This document shows positions 58,746-64,000 of a DNA stretch of 64,000 nt, one piece after another; position 1 is the first letter of the stretch, and each line of letters opens with the position of its first letter. Position numbers and translations under genes: made by a program. The stretch is from Ceriagrion tenellum (taxonomy: Eukaryota; Arthropoda; Insecta; Odonata; Coenagrionidae). A model generated the notes under the pieces. The model saw nothing but the letters and a program-made list of their open reading frames with translations. It made no database searches and was not told the DNA's origin. The stretch covers positions 77,017,496-77,081,495 of the forward strand of contig OY720641.1 in the NCBI GenBank assembly GCA_963169105.1, written 5' to 3'.

Positions 58746-59504
58746 TGATTTAGTTTACTTTCGTAATTTAAGTCTGGTGAATGTTACTAATTTCTCTTAG
58801 TGGTATGGGGTCTTCTGACGAAGTTTTTCCTTTAAATTCATCAGTGGTTGGTAATTCAGCTCGTATTTGGTGCACAGGAGATAATTATTTAATCCGCGAT
58901 GAAAACAAAATACTAAGGAAAGCCACAGGAGTTATTGAATAATCCCTACTTACCTACAGAATGTATTGCAGCTGATATAAGGACTAGTTCGCGAGTCAAC
59001 TCAGTCTGAGACTACACGATAGGCTAAGGTTCAGTGAAAAAAAATTTTGATCCAGACTTTTTTAGTGTGGTGCTGAGGATATTATTTAAATACCACACAA
59101 CATCTGTAGTTCTAGCAGAGGCGAAAAAATAAGATAGATACGCTACCAGGTGGGTAGATGAATAAAACTCCGCTTCTATGATAGCTACTACAAAAACAGA
59201 GGGATATTCTATGAGGTTCGGTTAAATATTTTCTAGTAAATACGGTACTAATACTAGAACCATATTTAATATGTACTCGCGTTTATGTGGTGGCTTAACT
59301 CTCAATACATGTCGTAAGGGAAGTAACTCAAGAACTATAATTTCCATTTTTATCAAGGTTTAAGTATGTTATTACTTGAGTCCTCTAAGCTAAGTATTCA
59401 AAATATAAGTGAAAATTTTATTTAGATTTTTTTAACCTCGAATAGGTGTGAAAACTAATTATTCGTTAGACACCATTTTCAAATTACGAAATGAACCAAT
59501 TATT
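58746..59504. other. No recognised feature
   Basis: AT-rich; nothing recognised. Confidence 0.45.
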
Positions 59505-59710
59505 TCGCGTTCAGAAGAAAATCTACCGATGTAATCGAATTATGTATTACGAAATTAAATCTCTCGTGCCATGAGTCGCATTGTTAAAATAACATTGAAT
59601 TGTCATGAAATTAAATCAGTAAAATACATTTTGTGCTTTTATTCAAAATTTTAACTAACTAGATCGAATATGCAAAGTTTCACGTAATTCTGTGCAGATA
59701 TATGAGGTCT
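59505..59710 (+). repeat. Dispersed repeat R2, copy 3
   Basis: TTCAGAAGAAAATCTACCGA, GTAATCGAATTA, ACATTGAATTG, AAATCAGTAAAATACATTTT and TATGCAAAGTTTCACGTAAT follow the order of the other copies. Confidence 0.6.
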
Positions 59711-60109
59711 TTTCTTCCCTCTTAACTTGAATTCAACGGAAAAGCAAAGCCATTTTGCGGTTAACGATGACCAGGCATTATAAAAACGAATCAATCATTC
59801 GAGAGTTTCATTTTATGTCTAATCGAGTGTTTCTCTAACTTTTTGTTGCTTTTTTCAGGTTTTTTTTTCGTAACATCCCTCCAACCGCAAACTTTAATAC
59901 CGTAGAAAACGTGACCGAATCAATTAAATGCGATCATAGGCTCCGTGGGCAAGTCAAATATTTGCAATACATGTTCTGCTTATTTAAAATCTTGAAGATA
60001 AAATTATTTATTCATCAGGGAAGCCGTGCATTCAGGCATAGGTCAAGTCAGGTCTTTTGTAAAAATGAGAGGTAACTCAATTGCGATTGTAATACATATA
60101 ATAAGTTTT

Positions 60110-60960
60110 TTGAATCAACGGAGAGAATGGAATTGATGGTAAATGTGTGCAAGACTAAAGTAGTAGTTTTTGATAAGGAGAATGGGGATAATAACTGTAT
60201 GATGAGGGCGAATGGTGAAGTATTTGAACAGGTGGATGATTTTGGGTACTTAGGTAAGATGTATGCGAAAGATGGAAGAATAGATGAGGAGATTAAGAGA
60301 CGTGCGAATGCTGGAAGGAAAGTGGTAGGTAGCATGTGGAGCATATCAAGGAATGAGTGCTTGTCTAAGGAAGCGAAAATTGCCGTGTACAAAAGTGTAC
60401 TTCTTTCCACTTTGCTCTACGGTAGTGAAACATGGGTATGTCAGGATAGACATAAGAGTAGACTAAACGCCGTGGGTATGAGTTATCTGAGGAGTATTTG
60501 CAGCAAAAGTAGGATGGATAGGGTCAGGAATGAGTGGGTCATGAATGAATGTGGGTTAAATGCTCCAGTACTGGACGTGTATGAAAGGAGTGTGCTTCGT
60601 TGGTTTGGTCATGTTGAGAGAATGGATGAGAGTCGAATAACGAAACAGATACATGAGAGTAGAATGAATGGTGTGAGAGGTAGAGGTAGGCCGAGAAAGT
60701 TTTGGTTGAATGTGGTTGAGGAAATTCTTAGGAGGAGGAATATGAGGAGTTTTAAAAACAGGATGGCGTGTATGAAACAGTGTATGGGGGTAAATGAGGC
60801 AAATGAGGTTTGTAAGGATAGGTAAGTATGGAGGAAATTATTGAAGCAGAGTTAGGTGTACAATTATGTATTAATGAGTGAAACATTTTGACTGTGCCTA
60901 CCCTGGAAGGGAACGGCATGATGGGTATGTATGTATAAATATAATATGAAAATAAATGAT
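60110..60960 (+). mobile_element. LINE fragment, C-terminal half of reverse-transcriptase protein (plus), long open frame
   Basis: The longest clean coding stretch in the window is 60127-60825 (232 codons). It begins with MELMVNVCKTKVVVFDKENG. It then reads DFGYLGKMYAKDGRIDEEIK, LLYGSETWVCQDRHKSRLNA and MSYLRSICSKSRMDRVRNEW, and ends VLRWFGHVERMDESRITKQI with GRGRPRKFW and CMGVNEANEVCKDR. These are the ..NV.KTKV..F, ..YLG....DG....EI..R...G, LYGSE.W, RW.GH..RM and RGRP...W landmarks of LINE C-termini. The 232 codons contain no stop, so the insertion is young. The 5' half (endonuclease and catalytic RT) is absent. The 3' end lies near the ATGTATGTAT repeat at 60925-60940. Confidence 0.88.
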
Positions 60961-62347
60961 CACTTCAACAGCTTCACAACTACTTAAAACACCACGAGTC
61001 CTTACTTTACAAAGTAAAATTAAAAGTTTGGTGAACTAAGTTGAGTTACAATTTCTCTTCAAATCTGGAAACCTTTAAACGCATTACTTTTCTTTACCTG
61101 TTTAAACGGAGGTAAAGGATGTTTACGAAGGATCGCCGCCTGTAGTCACCATTCGGTAAGGACCCTGCCTCTGGGGCCCCCTTACGCCCCCCCTGAGTAT
61201 TGAACCGTCCCCTACGGGGAAGGTACCGCCCACTATGCGGACCACCGGCGTAATTCCTCTGCACATTCCTTCTCCCAATTCTGGTAATGGCTGTTGTCTT
61301 GACACCCTTCCTCCCTCACGCCTTTGAAGCTGTTCGTTGGGTGTGTGGGGTGACCGCTAAACCGTGAAACGGTGAAAAACTCGAATTAGCCCTGAATGTT
61401 GAAAATCCTCAAAGGAATTCGTTAATTAGCTGGGGATATCGTGTGAAAGCGTGTAATTTTGGTATTTTTGTGTGGAACTTGGCTGGGATCTAATTTCGAA
61501 GTGGCACAAGTATCAATCTTATTTCGTATTGGGAACAAGTCTGGGCGGTCCACTATGAATTGCGTGCCCTGTGCTGGTACTAATTAGTTAATTCTGTCTT
61601 TTTCTACTTTTTTCGTATTTTCTCGCCTTGAGTGGTAAAATGTTCCCAGCGTTAGGATTCGTGTTTGATAGGTTAATAGATGAAGATAAAGAATCTTATA
61701 TGGACAAGTTTTCCGTAAGTGTTGGATGCAGTGAATTAGTTCAATCGCTTAACGTTTCCGTTTGGTTGATTGTGACAATGTACAAAAAATGTTAATTGTA
61801 TTCGGTTTTTTTACTTGAATAAGATCGCCTTATTGCGGTATAACTGGATTACCTTCAACGCTTTTCTGTTTTATGAATTTTCGTTACGGCTCGATGCTAC
61901 ATCCTTTAGATGGCCTTGCCCTCACCGACTATGTTACTCAGTCGTCGCGATATTTTGCACGCCGTCTCCATCTTCAAAACGTCCTCGAAATCATCCAACC
62001 GTCTTTTCCGTGTTCTTCCTCTCAATGTTCTACCACCTGGATGTCACAGATATGTCTTTTGGACTACCCAATCTTGAAGCATTCTCTCAACGTGCCCAAA
62101 CCATCTAATTCTATTTATCTTAATTTCTGAAACTATGTTCGTATGCTCCTTTAGTTCTGTGTTCCACCGTATTTTCCACTATCCAACTGCCTTCGCTGCT
62201 CTACACACCTTTCTCAGCCCTTTTCTTTCCTGTCTTTTATACAATTGGACAATGCTGTTCTGTGAAATAATTTCTCACTTTGTACATTCCACACTTTTCT
62301 ATTTTCACCGAACATGGTTTCGAGACACAATGTCATTTTCTAGGTGG
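60961..62347. other. No recognised gene; GC-rich patch at 61125-61310
   Basis: The patch 61125-61310 is strongly GC-richer, with G/C runs, and is open on the minus strand (60 codons, glycine-rich). It could be the 5' end of a retroelement or a degraded gene piece; nothing was recognised. The remainder is AT-rich. Confidence 0.4.
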
Positions 62348-62654
62348 ATATCCCTGATTTCAGTGTCCTTGTATACTCAAACCGGAAAGTGGGCGGGTGG
62401 AAGTGGAACAGAGGGGAAGGGGGAAAGGGGTCATTGGTACATTAGGAGGAAAGGGGGTCACCGATGCGATAAAAAGCTTAATCACCAGGATAGTACCTTG
62501 CTACCATTTTACTTAACCGTCATTTGGAGGGGCGGGAGGGTCATTAAAAAATTTGGTGATAAAGTTGTTTATCGTATTGGTATTCTCCTTCCAATCCCCC
62601 TCTCCCCCCAACCTCCCAGTTTGAGTATAATAAGGATACTGAAATAAGGGATAT
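62348..62654. mobile_element. 307-bp MITE with 38-bp terminal inverted repeats
   Basis: Left ATATCCCTGATTTCAGTGTC then CTTGTATACTCAAAC pairs with right GTTTGAGTATAATAAGGATA then CTGAAATAAGGGATAT, with few mismatches. The G-rich inner left flank and C-rich inner right flank are also partly complementary. It is flanked by AT-rich sequence so the target duplication (possibly TA) is uncertain. Confidence 0.75.
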
Positions 62655-63654
62655 ATATATATGAAATGACATTGTATGTCGAAACCATGGCCCGTGGAAA
62701 TAAAAAAGTGTGGAATGTATAAAATGATAAATTATTTCATGGGTCGCGCTTCCACAAAGTTAAGCCTGAAACTGTAACTTATATGCGTTTTCTGCGTTAC
62801 GAATATGTTTTTTTAATTAGTGTCTCAGAATTGAACTCCATCAAAACCCTGAAAATGGCGATTTTAGACCTTAAAAAACAGCGTGTTTGGATTCATTGAA
62901 CGAGTGGCGTGCCTAATGTCCGTAGATGCTGTTGAGCCCTATTGTGTGGTTTTTTGCGCATATATTTCTCTCTTGTCGGTGTACATGGTCTGTGAGGGCG
63001 TAGCTCGTGGATTTATCTTCTAGGAGATGGTGACTGTTCTCACTTAGTAATGGAGGATGTTTCGTGTCGAATGGATGAGAATTCCCGCCAGAAGGGGTTG
63101 GAACACGACGACTCCTTAATGACGAAATTGAGTCCAAGCCCTCATTATCCCCTCTCCCCACTGCCTCTTTGCATTTCATGCCACTCGTCGTCGAGAGGTT
63201 TAACAATGGAACCAAGGGCGTGGTGGGGGATAAGGAATGCTGGAGAAAAAATTACGAGGGGATTATGGGGGCGAAGAGAAGAGATAGGACCATTCATTGG
63301 CGACCAAAATGTATAACGGGGGTAGAGCAGGGGTGGAGTGAGGGAGATAGCTCTTGGGGTAAAGTTGGAGTGGTGGGCGAAGCGGACCGTAAGAGTGGAC
63401 GAATTCTTATTTTATATGTATATTTTTTTTAAGTGTCGATTGGGATTTTCGGGGGAAAGGAAGAGGAGAGGGTATGCGAGGAGTCATGGAGGTTGGTGGG
63501 GGTGGGAGGACGTGGTGGGCGAAAAAAATTGCGGACGGTCCAATGGTATTTGGCGAGCTGACGGTATGGGGGTGTGCGACGAAAGCCATTAAAGGCGACC
63601 GATCTGAGTAAAAGTGAGGGGTTGCTTTAAAAAAAAGAGGCATGCGTGTGGAGA
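62655..63654. other. No recognised gene
   Basis: The sequence 63180-63560 is purine-rich with G runs and open in several frames on both strands, which reflects composition. Nothing recognised. Confidence 0.4.
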
Positions 63655-63905
63655 TCGAGTTGATGTAACGGATATAGTACTGGCCTTCTCGTGGGCCTGA
63701 GGTTTAACCCCGGCAATCGATGGAGATTTTTTCGATGCAATCCCAATGTCTACTTGGGTGCTGCTTGGAGGATATTTTAAATTCCATACTCCGTCATTCG
63801 GATGGACCAGTACATAGTGATCGCCTCGGGTTCTTTCGTTAATGAGTGGGCAGATACAGACGCTGGGTTTCTCTCCTACGTTCCTCTGTTCCCCATAAAA
63901 TTAAT
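63655..63905 (+). mobile_element. SINE-like repeat, family S1 copy 2
   Basis: A tRNA-like head (GTAACGGATATAGTACTGGC, then GAGGTTTAACCCCGGC as box B) is followed by the body shared with 39270-39515: GGAGATTTTTTCGATG, TCTACTTGGGTGCTGCTTGG, CATACTCCGTCATTCGG and GCTGGGTTTCTCTCC. Confidence 0.65.
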
Positions 63906-64000
63906 TTCCTACCTGTATCGTCAATATCCCTTATGATGCTAATACCTTTTGATGTCGCTCGCCTGAAGAAATAACCGTAACTTCATACGTTTTGTGAGGT

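Noticed and set aside
62135..62647. 170-codon open frame on the plus strand
   Set aside because: Its second half runs through the inverted-repeat element 62348-62654, and the first half shows no domain.

Overview
This window looks like nuclear DNA from a eukaryote with a large, repeat-rich, AT-rich genome, most likely an insect or another arthropod. The signs are spliced exons with GT/AG borders, introns of 3.9 kb, 7.0 kb and at least 25 kb, LINE fragments of several kinds, tRNA-derived SINE-like sequences, and DNA-transposon relics (hAT, TTAA-flanked, mutator-like and foldback types). No bacterial operon, CRISPR array, rRNA gene or intact tRNA gene was seen. The species cannot be named from the sequence.

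Only one host gene is recognised: the 5' part of a PTPN9 (PTP-MEG2) homologue on the + strand. Three coding exons (27415-27648, 31568-31657, 38684-38824), all phase 0, join into 155 codons of the N-terminal CRAL-TRIO/SEC14 lipid-binding region. The start-codon exon lies upstream and was not found. The rest of the CRAL-TRIO fold and the tyrosine-phosphatase domain must lie beyond the right edge. A GC-richer stretch at 22600-23400 with a perfect RFX-type X-box is a possible regulatory region upstream.

Left part (1-27.4 kb): no recognised gene. It holds paired Tc1-like ends facing each other (2406 and 7379), SINE heads, two copies of a 537-bp element with TTAA flanks in opposite orientation (8966-9852) and a third at 17336-17879, an inverted-repeat element (11786-12169), one copy of a mutator-like MITE (13746-13982), a LINE C-terminal fragment (14270-14675), a hairpin element (15517-15710), a 126-bp-period tandem array (16353-16731) and a decayed hAT transposon (20415-22065) with GAGAC-rich ends.

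Middle (27.4-42.5 kb): the PTPN9 introns carry a recent 128-bp tandem duplication, a minus-strand LINE endonuclease fragment, a TTAA-flanked 1.07-kb element, a foldback element with 335-bp arms and a plus-strand LINE reverse-transcriptase fragment. Further on come a SINE, a 1.6-kb TIR element with 93-bp repeats (39749-41373) and a nearly perfect 484-bp palindrome (41998-42481).

Right part (42.5-64 kb): LINE 3' fragments (43763-44525, 57040-57340, 60110-60960), SINE copies, small perfect palindromes near 48.3-48.5 kb, the fourth 537-bp element (55611-56146), the second mutator-like MITE (56279-56519) with 9-bp direct repeats, and a short repeat present three or four times between 55.2 and 59.7 kb. 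Most of the remaining sequence shows nothing recognisable by eye.
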